This document shows, piece after piece, positions 35,836 through 48,207 of a stretch of 64,000 bases of DNA. The translations under genes and the position numbers were made by a program. Source of the DNA: Drechslerella dactyloides (lineage: Eukaryota; Ascomycota; Orbiliomycetes; Orbiliales; Orbiliaceae); the NCBI GenBank assembly GCA_020064725.1, contig JAGTWJ010000007.1, positions 682,001 through 746,000 on the forward strand. The letters are read 5' to 3'. The notes under the pieces are model-generated. The model did not search any database. It was not told the origin of the DNA and saw only the letters and a program-made list of their open reading frames with translations. The first letter of the stretch is position 1. Every line of letters starts with the position of its first letter.

Positions 35836-37221
35836 TCACCAACCACGCCCTTGCATCTTCTGCGACTCCGGCATCGACGCAACGGAGACGCCGACCATCG
35901 CCTCGCCCAGACCCTCCGAGACTTCTGCCAGGACCTGCGCATTGTTGTAGTGGGTCACAGCCTACAGCGCATGCAAATATTAGCCAAGGGCTCAACCAAC
36001 GTACATCGGGAATTGCATGCCGTTGCATGTCCTATATGTATATACACCAAGAGGATATATATCAAGCGTATTCACATACCTGGACAATGGCCTTCGCACG
36101 CTTCGCGGGATCGCCAGAACGGAAGATGCCGCTCCCGACGAAGACTCCATCGCAACCCAATTGCATCATTAGAGCGGCGTCGGCAGGCGTCGCGACACCG
36201 CCAGCGGCAAAGTTGACGACGGGCAGGCGGCCAAGCTCTGCGGTCTTCTTCAGGAGGTCGAAGGGGGCACCGATCTCCTTGGCGTAGACGTACAGCTCTT
36301 CGGTCGTCATGAGCTGTGCCTTCTTGATCTCGGCGTTGACCGTGCGCATGTGCTTGACGGCCTCGACGACATCACCGGTGCCGGCCTCGCCTTTGGTACG
36401 GACTGCATGGACGTCAGCAAGACCTCTCGACTACTGCTTACCACCTCTCACACATGCGGGTGGCTATATATAAATACTAGAGAGGAGTGGACCAGGAACG
36501 TACTCATTGCAGCGCCCTCGCTGATCCGGCGGAGGGCTTCTCCGAGGTTGCGGCAGCCGCACACGAAGGGGGCCTTGAACCCGTGCTTGGTGACGTGGTG
36601 GACGTTATCAGCCGGAGTGAGGACCTCGGACTCATCGATGAAATCGATGCCGATGGCATCGAGGATCTGGCATTCGACAAAGTGCCCGATGCGGGCCTTG
36701 GCCATGACGGGGATCGTGACTGCTGCCTTGATCTCCTTGATCATGCCCGGGTCGCTCATGCGGGAGACGCCACCCTCGCGACGGATATCGGCGGGGATGC
36801 GCTCGAGTGCCCTGATCAATCAATCGCATGTCAGCACGCGCATACCACAATTTCTGAGAATAAAGATGATGCTCCTGGGACTGGTTCTCGGGGCTGATGA
36901 AACGATTGGCTGCATATATGCGAAGATGGGACACGACTTACATGACGGCAGATGCACCGGCCTCCTCAGCGATGCGAGCTTGTTCAGGCGTGGTCACGTC
37001 CATGATGACACCACCTGTTGAATCCAATTGATCAGTATGGGCACACTATCGGAATTCGACGAAGGAGTCCTTGTCTTCGGAGGCTGGAGTGGGGTCCGAT
37101 TATACTACATACCTTTCAGCATGCGGGCGAGTGCATCCTTGTTGGCGAAGGAGGCAGCATCTTGCGCGGTGCCAGACGAGCCGTTGGTGATCAGCGTGCC
37201 GACGGGAAGTTCGGTTGCCAT
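35836..37221 (-). CDS. PDX1: Pyridoxal 5'-phosphate synthase, PdxS/PDX1 subunit
   Basis: Five exons on the minus strand (37221-37113, 37014-36942, 36811-36504, 36402-36080, 35961-35836) give 312 residues. This is the synthase subunit of DXP-independent vitamin B6 biosynthesis (yeast SNZ1, Aspergillus pyroA). It builds PLP from ribose 5-phosphate, glyceraldehyde 3-phosphate and ammonia supplied by the PDX2/SNO glutaminase, which is not in this window. The active-site residues are present: Asp42 (GGVIMD), Lys99 (VMAKARIGH) and Lys167 (RTKGE), plus the phosphate loop VNFAAGGVATPADAALMMQLG. The C-terminus ends QGRGW, like other family members. A frame continuing past 35836 belongs to a shadow; the true stop is TGA at 35838-35836. 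Confidence 0.97.
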
Positions 37222-37350
37222 TGCGGATAGAGGTGGTATCAACGATTGATTGGATGAGAGCGGATTCGTTCGTTCGTTTGGAAGTTCGTGATCAATCGTA
37301 CTCGGAGAAGTGATGGAAGAGAAAGAAATAGCTCGGGACGGGTGGTGATG

Positions 37351-37358
37351 CTTTTATA
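37351..37358 (-). promoter_or_regulatory. TATA box of PDX1
   Basis: TATAAAAG on the minus strand, 130 bp before the PDX1 ATG at 37221. Good consensus and spacing; the transcription start is not known. Confidence 0.55.
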
Positions 37359-38310
37359 GCTGTCTGCTGCAGCTGCCACAAAAAATTCCCTCGACTGTGG
37401 AGCAACGAGCGCCCATTCAACACCTGTTAGCTGCTTCCACTGGCTTCGAGGTTCTTCCACTGCCGACGGCAACTCGAGCTTCGAATGCACTCAGCTCTGC
37501 TTGAGTGAATGGTGTTCGTGGACAGCCGTTGCAAGCTTACAATATAGTCTTGCGCGGTCAAAATGGTTGGCGAAGGGGACCTTACGCTACGGTATGCTGC
37601 TACAAAGTAAACGCTAGAGTCGCAGGATTTGGCGGCGCCGTGTGTAATATTGACGGATGGACTTGCGGAGAGCACTGGTGAAGGATCAGTCGCAGGTATG
37701 TTACGGCGAACTGCTAAGCTAGAGTTCAGTTGGGACGAGATTTTTAGATTTTTAATTTTTCGCAAACCGCGGGGAGCTAAATTTTTTTTAACACTGCTAG
37801 TTCTACTTTTAGTCATGTCTCGATGCCGATGCGCCCGCGGGCAGACATTGCACCCCACCATGCCGCGCATGCGGGGCAGCAGCAGGCTAGGCTGTGGATG
37901 GGTGCGGGCGTTTGCCTAGCGGTAACTTTACTTTTCAACCCTCTGGCGACTCGACCTGCAGAATTGACGGCCGGACTCCAAGGGGACAAACAGCGTCTGG
38001 CATGCGCAGGGTCTGTGCCGTCGATTGCCGGCTGCGATGCTCGCCTGTAGTTGCCCCCGATGTCGGGAACACGCCATACCTGCGGGTGACTGCGACAGGG
38101 GCCAGGTTGCGAGCGGCATCGCGTCGATGGCCGATGGAGCTGGCCGATGGCCGAACAGACGAACAACAGTTTGATGTGTTGGCGCGCTGAGTCAATTACG
38201 AGATGACATATCGCGACCTGCGTGATGGGGTTTATAGTCGCAGGTCGCCTTTCTTGCCATTGCCAAATACTATGGCATCACTGGTGGTCGCTCGGAACCA
38301 TCGTGTTGGT

Positions 38311-38371
38311 GTGAGCGGTCGTTCTCACGTCAAATTTTGGGACTGGTTTACGAGACAGCTCGTGATTTGAC
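38311..38371 (+). repeat. Mini-element copy within nested inverted repeats
   Basis: GGTTTACGAGACA occurs at 38345-38357. GTGAG (38311-38315) pairs with CTCAC (38324-38328). Directly after, GTCAAAT (38329-38335) pairs with ATTTGAC (38365-38371), enclosing the motif and an inner ACGAG-ACAG-CTCGT hairpin. No flanking direct repeat was found at this copy. Confidence 0.6.
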
Positions 38372-39674
38372 AGTATGCCGTGTTGAAGTTGTTGCATATT
38401 GATGGCACTCGAGCGTCGATTGTTCGGGGACAGCCGCATGAACCGTGGGGGTGTGGCTTGGAGCATCACGAGTTTTCATCTTGAAAGTGCTACGGATTAC
38501 GAGAAAGGGGCAACCATCTGGATTGGGTCGAAGAGATTCTCAACGGATTCGAGATTGGACCATCGGTAGATGCAGATGGCAGTGACAATCTACCAATCCA
38601 AACAATGATCAATCAGCGAGATCGCGAGATGATGGGATTGAAGCTTGGGACGTCTTGGTTGAATCGATTGCAGCAAACGTTCCGGTATTCAATATTGGTC
38701 ATTGCATGTGGCGCCTGGCTGCGGTCAATATTATATATACACCCCACCAGATGGAGCCAATTGACCTTTCTTGAGATCTCAAATCATCGAAGATGACGCA
38801 ATCCGGAGACGACAAAGGGACTCACGGGCTTAGGATCGATTCAGAGTCTCTCAATAGACCCGAACAGTCGATGTACCTCTCATGATCTCGCCGTATATTC
38901 CAGTTGGATTCATCTAGCGCAGCGCTAAGATGCGCATCAACGATTTCCAGATTTGGCGGATTCGATATCAGACATGCAACGATGATTGTTTGCGGCTCAG
39001 GGACAACCACCGCCGGTGCCCTCTTTGCTGGATAACTACTGGTGACGCGCGGTTGCTTTCGGGGTCTAGTCTTGTCTGCGACTACTGGCCACACAAGCAA
39101 CATGAGAAAAAAGATAGAAGAACTCCATGAATTCGCCTTATGGTACCCGGAGGCTGCCCTTTCTGTGGATGTGCGGTCCGAGAGCGTCGCACACAGTCGA
39201 CTCACGTGGAACATGCATGGTCGGTCGTTCGATGTTCTTGCGCGTGCTAGCATGGGCCACGTTTGAACGAGGGGGCTTCTCGGTTGATGGACGCTCATGT
39301 TTTGATGCGGAGGATCTGGACGACTGTGCATTGCGAGGAACACGTTTCCAGTCCAAGATGACTATCTACGGCCACTTACTTACGCGGGAGGGCTTTGTTC
39401 TGGAACAATGTCTTCATACAATTCGGTGGGCCCTACTTGATCGTCGACCGAAGGACGCCTCAAAGTATCGGGGTACGGAAGGATTTGACGGAAGCAGGCT
39501 TTATCTAGGTTGCTGTTTGCTAGATCGGGATTATGTCGATATGGTATCATTCGTGTATTTGCTGGAGCTACTATCCAGAAAATAACAGTTTTTCGGTGGA
39601 ACAAATACTATGTTTTCTGGGTTTGTATTTTAAACTGGTATGGGCACTTAACAACTAGCCTATGGCTGTCTAGC

Positions 39675-39707
39675 TGGTGGTGGTGGTGGTGGTGGTGGTG
39701 GTGGTGG
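39675..39707. repeat. TGG microsatellite
   Basis: Eleven perfect TGG units. It lies in AT-rich intergenic sequence. Confidence 0.95.
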
Positions 39708-41437
39708 ATGGTATAAGTGCTTGTTTCCTTATTTTGATATGGAGATGTACCTGCTATTCGTTTATTATCCCGCATGCGAATATCAATATATCTTTGTTTT
39801 TGTTTACTCGTGTATACTCTCGAAGCCAGGCGCTATAAACTCGTGTATACCGTATACCACCGAGGAGCGCATCAGTCTTGTTATTCTTTCGATATACACT
39901 CATTAATATTAATATATACGGTTTCTATCTATTATTTGTTTACACGCTATAGCCTAGCCATAAATTCGTGAACGTTGGATAACTAGCGCTAGCTAGTAGG
40001 TAGGCGGTCGATCCCTAGGCTTCCGCGCCTGGATACCATGGAGCCCTCATACAAACTTACACCGTATAAATGTATACATGTTTACTTCTAGAGATCCTAT
40101 GTCCAAACATTGGTAGTTATGCCACGATAAAATATAATTATCGCCGGTCAGCTACTGTTGAGACGACGATAATGGTATCACAGCAAACATGGATTTACAC
40201 CCCAACCAGCTAGGGAATATTTACATAGGTATCTACAGCCAGTAAGAGCTTGAGAAGTTAGTACACGAGCGAAGCTAGGGCGATACAGACCCATAGAGAG
40301 ATTTTGGGGTACACGGAACTAGGTTTGGAGCCAGGCGTTAGAGGGCAGAGGGTAGATGAGAACAATGCAACGGGTATTTCCTTTACCGTTTTAAGTGTGG
40401 CGTGCAGGTAGCTCTGGTAAGTGATAATCTATATAGTATTAATCTGGATGCGGAGACTCTGCTGAAAAAATCGCGGACCGACGCGGCGATCGCGATCTGC
40501 ATCGTGTCTAAGCAGAGGCTGATGATACTCGCAGCAACGTCTGCTGGCCAGCTGGTACATGTATATGCAGATAGTATCGTATACCTTGTCGGATAACCAT
40601 TAATTTCCTGTACGTCACTCCCTTTGTTCTCCTCAGATCGTCCTATTATCGGAGCCTACGGTGCCGTGCCGCCCTCGCGATTGCGGTTTGGCTCACGGGA
40701 CAGGATTCTGAGATTACGATTATATTCCGTAGACATATTACGTGAGCTGATATAGCAGCGAACGAGGATGCGGAGAGACAAACGAAGACAAAGCTGACCA
40801 AATCATATTACACCGTGTACTCATGCCCCGTATATACATTATCCGTAATACATGTACCCCGTATACCAACGTTACCCCATACCAAGCCATGAGAGATCAT
40901 AAGAGCATCAAAGAACGCGTAAAGACATAGACAGGCATACACGACGTGTGCGTGAAAGGACATTACAGTTAAGGGTATCGGCATATAATCCGTGAAAGCA
41001 TTGCAAGTTTCCGTTCCGTTCCTGAGTTGCTCCAATCGGTCGTTCCGTTTCGTTTCAAAAGGCAAAAAATAATTATACAAGAATGGGTAGTAGTGCACAT
41101 GGCAAGGATTTGAATTAGAACCGAGTATTGGAATGAGTCGGATCATTATCGTATCGTTAATTAAGTAGGTTTATGTTTTTGTGTTATACCCGACCAGACT
41201 CCGAACTCGCTGCCTGAGCGAATAGAAAGAAGGAAAGAGGAAAATGAAAACCAAAATACCCTAGAGCGGAAGAAGGAGAATCGCAAGTACCGGATCGTGA
41301 TGAAACCGAACAAGGACGATAAGGTGGAGGCAAAAGGGCTGGCCGAGGACGTGCTGCGTGTATCCGACTCCGTAGGCGTGAGTTCGAGTGTGCACAGCGA
41401 CATCGTGACGGTCAGCGTGGAAAAGGTGCACGGCGAA

Positions 41438-41988
41438 TTAGAATGGAGATTCGTCGTCGTCACGCTGGCGAGGGATCCTATTCTCCTGGCCGGCGGCGAC
41501 TTGGGCGAAGGCGGACTTGAGAAGCGTTGGCTTGCTCCTATATTCTGTGTTAGATGCTGTCGTGGCATCATTTTGGATTCGGGGATCAGGATGCGGTACT
41601 TACTTTCCGTACTGCTTTTTCTTGTGAGCGGCTAGCTTTTGGGAGCAGGGGCTCATCATGTTGTCGGTTGGAGAGCTGAACTTTTCAGCATTTGCAGCTC
41701 TGTTTAATATACATCATGTCAGTTATTATCTTACTTCACAGCGGCTCGTACATATTTGAGAGAAGTGGCTTACTGCTCTATCAGCTTCTGCTGGAGAAGT
41801 CGACGCTGCTCTTCGAGGTTGTCGGCGGGTGTGCCTTGCAGCTGGTGGAGCGGCTCGATGGCGCCGGCGGGCGAGCCCTCTGTCGAGGGGGCCGGGATGC
41901 TGACGTTTTCTTCCATCTGCTGGGCGGTCTTTGGGGTCGGGGTCATGCCGGCGCCGTTGAGGGGAACTTCTGAGAGCGGGGCAGACAT
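41438..41988 (-). CDS. Spo12-family cell-cycle protein
   Basis: Three minus-strand exons (41988-41774, 41699-41604, 41537-41438) give 136 residues, with phases 2 and 2 and GTAAGC/GTAAGT donors. The central SPTDNMMSPCSQKLAAHK (residues 81-98) is the short conserved block of the Spo12 family. In yeast these are small nuclear/nucleolar proteins acting in the FEAR network, promoting Cdc14 release at mitotic exit and meiosis. The N-terminal 70 residues are Pro/Gln/Glu-rich and probably unstructured, and the C-terminus is polar and acidic. The serine/threonine-proline sites in the block fit regulation by phosphorylation. The ATG is the first in frame. The neighbouring genes have no obvious link to it. 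Confidence 0.82.
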
Positions 41989-43660
41989 TGTGCTTGACTT
42001 TTTAGATGCGATGCTGGTACTCGAGGTACAACTATGTGCTGGACTTTGACTTTGATAATGTGGATCGAAGTTGGCTATTGAATCAAAAGAGCTGAGGTTT
42101 TATGCACTTGTGTGTATCTCGAGAGTATGCAAGACTAAGTTGTGTTTGGATGGAATGGAATTGAAATGTTGGCGATGCGGGAAGAGGTTGACAGCTGGAG
42201 TTTTATATCAAATTACATCAGCGAGGGCGGGCTGTCAACAAACGGAGGTCGGCGCAGAATGGCCGCCTGCAATCTGCGTTTCCAAACCAACCCTTCTTCC
42301 CCTAGTAGGGAGGAGCCAGCTCGCACTATCTGTAGCCTCCTCTACATTACCAAGTTGAGTATTCACACGGCATCGGTCAGCGCTGACTCGAGTGTTATGC
42401 GCCCGCAGCCGGCGGCGGCTATTCCGGCGCGGGTGTCCCGTTGGCACGGCAACTTTCTCTTCAAGAGTTCTTGGGGGCAAAAGTTCCAGCCGGCCGGAAA
42501 GTGAGGGAGGGCCTTTTCGGGAGTGGGCGACAGGAGCAAACGGATGCGGATTATTCCATCGCGAAAAGGCTTCTGCCCAGCAAGGATCACTTGCGACGTT
42601 CGACAAGGTAGACCCACCTGCACGGACTCCGACACCGATTGGAGATGCTTTGTACGATGCTGACGATGGGGTTTTTGGCAGGTCGGGAGTCCGCACAGAT
42701 CGCAATGACCCGGAGTCATCGCCGCCGTCATGCACCGTCAACCGCTTGAACATGCTTCATGACATCGACGGCCATCCCTCAGCGTACCCGAGCAAGCTCG
42801 ATTCAGCAGGCATGAGTCGCTGGCATGGGACTCAGGGGGCTCGAATCGCGCCTCCTGCCGTGGACGTCCCATCGGCTATGCCATACAGTCGATTGTCTTA
42901 CTCGGAGCGTTTCGATATCGAAGGCCTGGAACAGGCGAACTCGATCGCGACCGATACCGTGAATGTGTAATCCGGCACTCACGGCCACCGAAACAAAGCG
43001 CACCCGAAGAATGGCGGCAGCTTTGACGAGTCTGACGAATTGCTATATTGCAGAACCTCCGTTATATACGTCCAACCGGCTTGCCCAGAGATCAGACTGC
43101 TGATGCTGGAGTACCAGTAATCGGCAGCTGGTGACATTCTCGCATCAGACGGATGAGAAAGTTTAACACTGTCTCGTCGTGTCGACATCAGATTGCCTAG
43201 CAGGCTCGCAACCTGTTGCCTGAGTCTATACGCGCGATTCGTTGATGAATATAAGGGCAGCCACTCGGTCTGTCATCGTCGTGCAGTGATCACGGTGGAA
43301 CGTTCCATCGACGCCGATGGAATGATTTATACACATATCCGGTGACTATAAACATCTCGTATGCCGTTACGTTCAATCTTTTTTTATTTGCTCCCGGTCA
43401 AACTAATTGCTTGCGCTGGCCAGTCGCCTATGCTTATTGATTGATGTATGATATTATACAGACATTTGAATTAATTTCTTTTATACTACTAAAACTGCTC
43501 TCGTTGTTTTCGGGCCTTCTGATATCGAAGGAACGTCCGAGCGCTTTGGTCGGGGACCTGATGTCTGACTGTCGCTGATAGAGGTGCGATTCAGTTCGAT
43601 GTTCGATTCGAGTGATTATGCTCAACCGCGCTAGCCGTGACGGAGGTGGAACGGGGCCAT

Positions 43661-43701
43661 AGCCAACCAGCCGGTCAGCCAGCCAGCCAACCAGCCAGCA
43701 G
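43661..43701. repeat. Degenerate CCAG/CCAA tetramer repeat
   Basis: About ten units of AGCC with scattered substitutions. On the minus strand it reads as GWLAGWLTGWLA in one open frame, which is more likely a by-product of the repeat than a real peptide. Confidence 0.75.
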
Positions 43702-44546
43702 CATCTCCGAGATTACCAGAGCTAGTCTCGAGGATGCTGGCGATGCCTGCGGCGGCTGCACTGGGGATAGCGTTCTGTAGGAGGCGGACCCGTTCATGTA
43801 ATCTAGAACAAAGGGCGGAGGGCATTTCCTTCATTTGGGCCGGCCCGCGGTGTTGTTTTGGCGGGTGGGCAGCGAGTCTTGGCACGGCGGCGAGGAGGAA
43901 AGCCTGCGAAAGCCACGCGATTGGAGGCAGAACATTGCCATTCTCTCTCCCATCCTCCTCACCACCTCGCTCTGACGTCGAACTCTCCGGCTCGCTCGAT
44001 CGCCGCAGCTTCAAGAGGAGGACATCGCACGGACACTCGTAGGCTCGTCTCCCGGACTTGAGCTTCCCACCGACAGCGGACGGGCGACGCAAACCGGGCG
44101 TTTTACTGGGTGGCTCTCTCAGCGGAAGGTAGGCAGGTTCGCTCTCTTCCCCCCCTTCTGTCTTTCTCTCGACAGTCGCATCGTATTGGGAGAAGTGCTG
44201 TTTGTTCGGCTGGCTAACACTTCTGGTTCCACGCAGCTGCCTGTATTCTGTTCTGCCGGGCGCCCGTAGCAAGTCTTCTGCCCAGGCAATCTCACCGCCG
44301 CGTCTGCTGTGACGGGCTCGCCCAGGTGCTGCATCATCTTTCGTCTGGAAAGTGTCAGGTTCGCAAGCAAGAGGAGACATACACACAATACATATACATA
44401 CATACAGCCGGTCGCTCTCCCAGCTTCATCGTCCGGCTGCTGCTGCTGCCGCTGCTTCCACGCCTGCTGTCAGTCAGATCTGAGAGTTTGGGTGTGGGCT
44501 ATAATTCTGTGGCGCTCGGTTTTTTTTTCTTCCTCTCGTTCGGCTC

Positions 44547-44568
44547 TTTTTTTTTTTTTTTTTTTTTT
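44547..44568. repeat. Poly(T) tract, 22 bases
   Basis: An uninterrupted run of T about 600 bp before the SET2 start. Possible nucleosome-excluding promoter element; no function is shown. Confidence 0.85.
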
Positions 44569-45169
44569 GTGAGGGCGTCGCCGTCTTGTTGCTGGACAAT
44601 CTCACCTATTTAAAATCACTCCTCTGTTCTTCCGCCTCTCCCGCCACGATCGATCCGCCGTGCTCGCCGTCAACGTAACTCCCATCGCCCGTTCGGCTCG
44701 TCGCAATAGATGCATTTCCTCGCCTGAGGGCTGCTGGAGCGGTGGAAGCCAAAATCGCGGACGTTCGGCCCTGTCTCGTGTTGCAATGCAGGATATCTCC
44801 GGCAGAGAAGAATCGTGATTCAGTGCCCCTAAACAATTGCTCCACCAAGTTCGCTCAGCAACAGCAACCTTTTTCCATCGGCCAATTTTTTTGCCATCCT
44901 GTCTTCCCCCTCCTTCTCCACGTTCCCCTCTTCCCATCACCGCTCGCCATCACTCATCCGACACCTACGACGCTTTGCACATCGCCACAACGTCGCTTGC
45001 GACCATCGAGGACCGCCCTGCGCTCCCGCTCTCCCTTTCACGATCGCCTTTGCGTCCTGTAACCCATCACCCGACTTGCTTTCCGACGCGAGCGTTTCAC
45101 GTGATCGAACCGGCGGATAACTACTGCCGCAATCCTGCCACTCTCCCTACCTTTCACCCACCTTTCACA

Positions 45170-48100
45170 ATGACTTCGACTGAGGTCGAGCTGCCGAGTC
45201 AGTCGGCGCTTTCGGCGATAAGTGCGATAGCGGATGAGCAGCCAGAGAAAGCTCGATCGCCATCGCCATCTCCGAGAGACACGCTTCGAGAAGTCACGCT
45301 TCGAGAAGACACGATGATAAAAAAGGAGGCTTCATCATCACCTCCGCTGTCGGATCCGTCCCCACTGGAGGCGACGGCATCGACAAACCCTTCATCGCCA
45401 AGAGAGGTCAAACCGGAAGCCTCGGAGAGGTCCGAGAGCCCGGTGAAGACTGAAGCTACAGAATCGCAAACAATATCAAAGCCTTCCAGAACTGGCAAAC
45501 CCAAAAAGGCCCGACATATCGTCTTGTACAATGACTTCCCGGACAAGACGGAAGAAGCTCAATCGAAGTTCCAGCCGATGGAGCAGTGTACCTACACGCC
45601 TAAATCGCTCGCAGACTCCGGACAAGAGGAGGAGCTGATGTCTTGCGATTGCAGGCCCGAGTTTGGTAAGCCCTTCTCCCGGAGCGCCATCCCAGAATCG
45701 CGAATGCTGACCAGCCAATCTGATGATTCCAGTTGATGGCACAAACAACGCGTGCTCTCATGGCTGTATCAACGCGGAGACTTTCGTCGAGTGCGTTGAC
45801 GGTGACTCCAACTGTGGAGGCCAGTGCCGTAACCAAAAGTTCCAGAATCGAGAATATGCGGATGTCTCAGTCATCCAGACCGAGAAGAAAGGGTACGGTC
45901 TCCGAGCCAACACTTCGATGGAGCCGGGAACATTCATATTCGAATACATTGGAGAAGTCATCAACGAATCGCAGTTCCGGAAACGAAGAGAACAGTATGG
46001 GAAAGAAGACATCAAACACTTCTATTTCATGAGCATAAAAGTTGGAGAATACATCGACGCTACTAAGAGAGGATGTCTTGCGAGATTCTGCAACCACTCT
46101 TGCAGTCCGAACTGTATGGTTGAGAAGTGGGTTGTTGGCGGGAAGCTCCGGATGGGTATCTTTGCCAAGGTGAAGATTGAAGCTGGTGAAGAATTGACAT
46201 TCGATTACAACGTCGACCGCTATGGCGCAGATCCCCAGAAGTGCTTCTGCGGCGAGCCAAACTGTATCGGCTTCATCGGTGGCAAGACGCAGACTGAGGC
46301 GTCGACGAAACTGCCGACATTATATCTGGAGGCGCTCGGCCTTGACGACGACGACGGATGGCAGACGGCTACTGCGAAGAAAACCCGGAAGAAGAAGGAC
46401 GACGATTTCGACTATGTCACAACTGTCAAGGCGCGCCAGCTGTCGCACGAAGGTGTTCCCAAGGTCATGGGTACATTGATGCAGGCTAGCAAACGATGGA
46501 TTGTGGTTAAACTGCTGGACCGTATAGAGGCTTCTCCGGATCCCAAAGTTCTTCCCAGAGTCCTGGAGATGCACGGTTATAAGATCTTCAACAGACTCCT
46601 GGGCGAGTGGAAGAACGAGTCTGACGTGGTTGTCCCGATTCTCACAATCATGCAGAAGTGGCCGCGGATCACCAAGAACAAAATCAGCAGCTCAAAGATA
46701 GAATCGACGGTCAAGGATATCGCGGAAAATTCGGAGGATTCTCAGGCGAAGGAATTGGCCACGGAACTCACGGAGGCATGGAGCAACCTCGAGATGGGCT
46801 ACCGGATACCCCGGCGACAGAAAGACACAAACGACTCCCCCAATCCGGACTTCGAACGACGGAACCGACGGCGTAGCAGGTCGCGATCGCGATCGCCAGG
46901 GCAGGAGGAGCCTGTCAATATACCAACCGGACCACGACTTTCGAAGCCCGCGTATATCCCAAAACCGAGAACGTTCCCAAAGGATGCGCCGAGGGGTCCG
47001 AGACAGCCGAACCTCCCCCTCCCTTCTGGTTGGAAAGTGTTCAAGAATCCGAACGGGAAGAGCTATTACTACAACAGCGCCACGAAAGTTACACAGTGGG
47101 ACCATCCTGGTCAGACGACGCCCTCCACTCCTCAGCCAGCCCCTCGCCCGATTGTTTCTCGGCAGAACGAGGAGATTGCGAATATCCTGAAATCTATCGA
47201 ACAGCAACGACAGGAGGAAGCGGCCTTGGCTGCGGCCAAGAAGAAGTTGACTCCCGTCGAACCAGAGGAAACTGAAGAAGAAAAAGCGAAGAAGGCCCTT
47301 CACCATGAGCGGAAAGTCAAGTTGGCAGTGAGTACATTCGAGACCGTCTTTATCTCTTACAGGTCTAATTCACTGGTTTTTACAGTACTATACTATAGTC
47401 AAGGAATCGACTGCCGCCTATGTCCAAAAAATGGGCAAAGCCGAGATCAAAAAGAGAAATGAGGAGGTAAGCGCGATCATCCATTTATATTTTGTACCGC
47501 TACTGATCAGGTTATAGATCACCCGTCTCTGTGCTCAAAAGGACATCAAGAAGATGGGGCTTAAGACGCCAACTCAGGTGGATTCCGAGAAGCACCGGCA
47601 GATCCGCAAGTTCACCGAAAACTACATGCGCAGCTTGTGGAAGAAGATGAAAGTCTACTATGCCCAGAAGAAGAGGAACGCAGAGAGTTCGGGCGCTCAG
47701 CCATCCCCGTTGGGCGAGGACGTGTCCGCTGAGCTCAGCGTTGATGCGGCTGACCTGGACGGCGGATTGGATGCGGAGGCCAAGGCGGATCTGGACACTC
47801 CCCTCCCGATGAAGGAGGACGACTACGCGTCGGCGGACCCGAGTCCCAACACTGGTTCCCTATCGCCTAAACGCAAGCGATCCGGTGTTGAAGAGGACGA
47901 CAACGAGGGAAATGGAGGCGGCTCGCCGAAGCGCAGTCGGATTAATGAGACACTGGTCTTGAGCACAATACCGCCTCCGCCCCCCGAGTCCCCACCCGGC
48001 TCCCCGCCCTTGGACTCGCCGATTCCTCCAGAGCCCGCGTCCCCGAAACGTAAAAGAGAGGATGAAGAGGCGTCCATGTCTGCCACTCCGGCGGATGTTG

Positions 48101-48207
48101 TTGAGGAATTGTGCGAGCGTCCTCTCAAGCGCCCGCGTTCTCTCTCGCAAACTCGGTCTCCATCTCCTCATCCGATAGCGAATTCCGCCGTCCAAACGAC
48201 TGCTTAA
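45170..48207 (+). CDS. SET2: Histone H3 lysine-36 methyltransferase Set2
   Basis: Four exons (45170-45665, 45733-47327, 47386-47466, 47518-48207) give 953 residues. Set2 travels with elongating RNA polymerase II and methylates H3K36. After an acidic Ser/Pro-rich leader come the Cys-rich AWS zinc domain (about residues 157-205), the SET domain with FEYIGEVI, the catalytic-core RFCNHSCSPNC (Asn286-His287) and ELTFDYN, and the post-SET CFCGEPNCIG. A WW domain (about 592-625, GWKVFKNPNGKSYYYN) follows. Then comes an SRI domain spanning the third intron (about 670-780), which binds the phosphorylated polymerase tail. The tail carries KRKR-type nuclear signals and proline runs. The frame is open upstream of the chosen ATG, but 45170 has the better context and begins the conserved reading. 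Confidence 0.97.

Larger units (their letters stand above)
37222..41437. other. Intergenic region upstream of PDX1
   Basis: About 4.2 kb with no supported gene. It contains the PDX1 TATA-like box, a mini-element copy with nested inverted repeats (38311-38371) and a TGG microsatellite (39675-39707). AT-rich sequence from 39.7 to 41.1 kb probably includes downstream sequence of the Spo12-like gene. Overlapping frames on both strands at 38.8-39.6 kb (152 and 173 codons) lack recognisable domains. Confidence 0.55.
41989..45169. other. Intergenic between Spo12-like gene and SET2
   Basis: About 3.2 kb separating two divergently transcribed genes. No gene is firmly supported. A 192-codon frame (42392-42970, +) has no early ATG. 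A minus-strand ATG frame of 249 codons (44380-43631) has no domain and is discussed under findings. Simple repeats: CCAG-type units at 43661-43701 and a run of 22 T at 44547-44568. The last several hundred bases are pyrimidine-rich and likely form the SET2 leader. Confidence 0.55.

Noticed and set aside
38822..39585. Overlapping 173- and 152-codon frames on opposite strands
   Set aside because: They overlap each other, lack conserved motifs and good start context, and are of a length expected by chance in 64 kb.
42392..42970. 192-codon plus-strand frame upstream of SET2
   Set aside because: It opens with a GTG and has no ATG until late, has a long overlapping frame on the other strand, and shows no domain or splice pattern.
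44216..44240. TTCTGGTTCCACGCAGCTGC, similar to the element end at 60653
   Set aside because: It lacks the AGACA end and has no flanking repeats, so the match is treated as chance.
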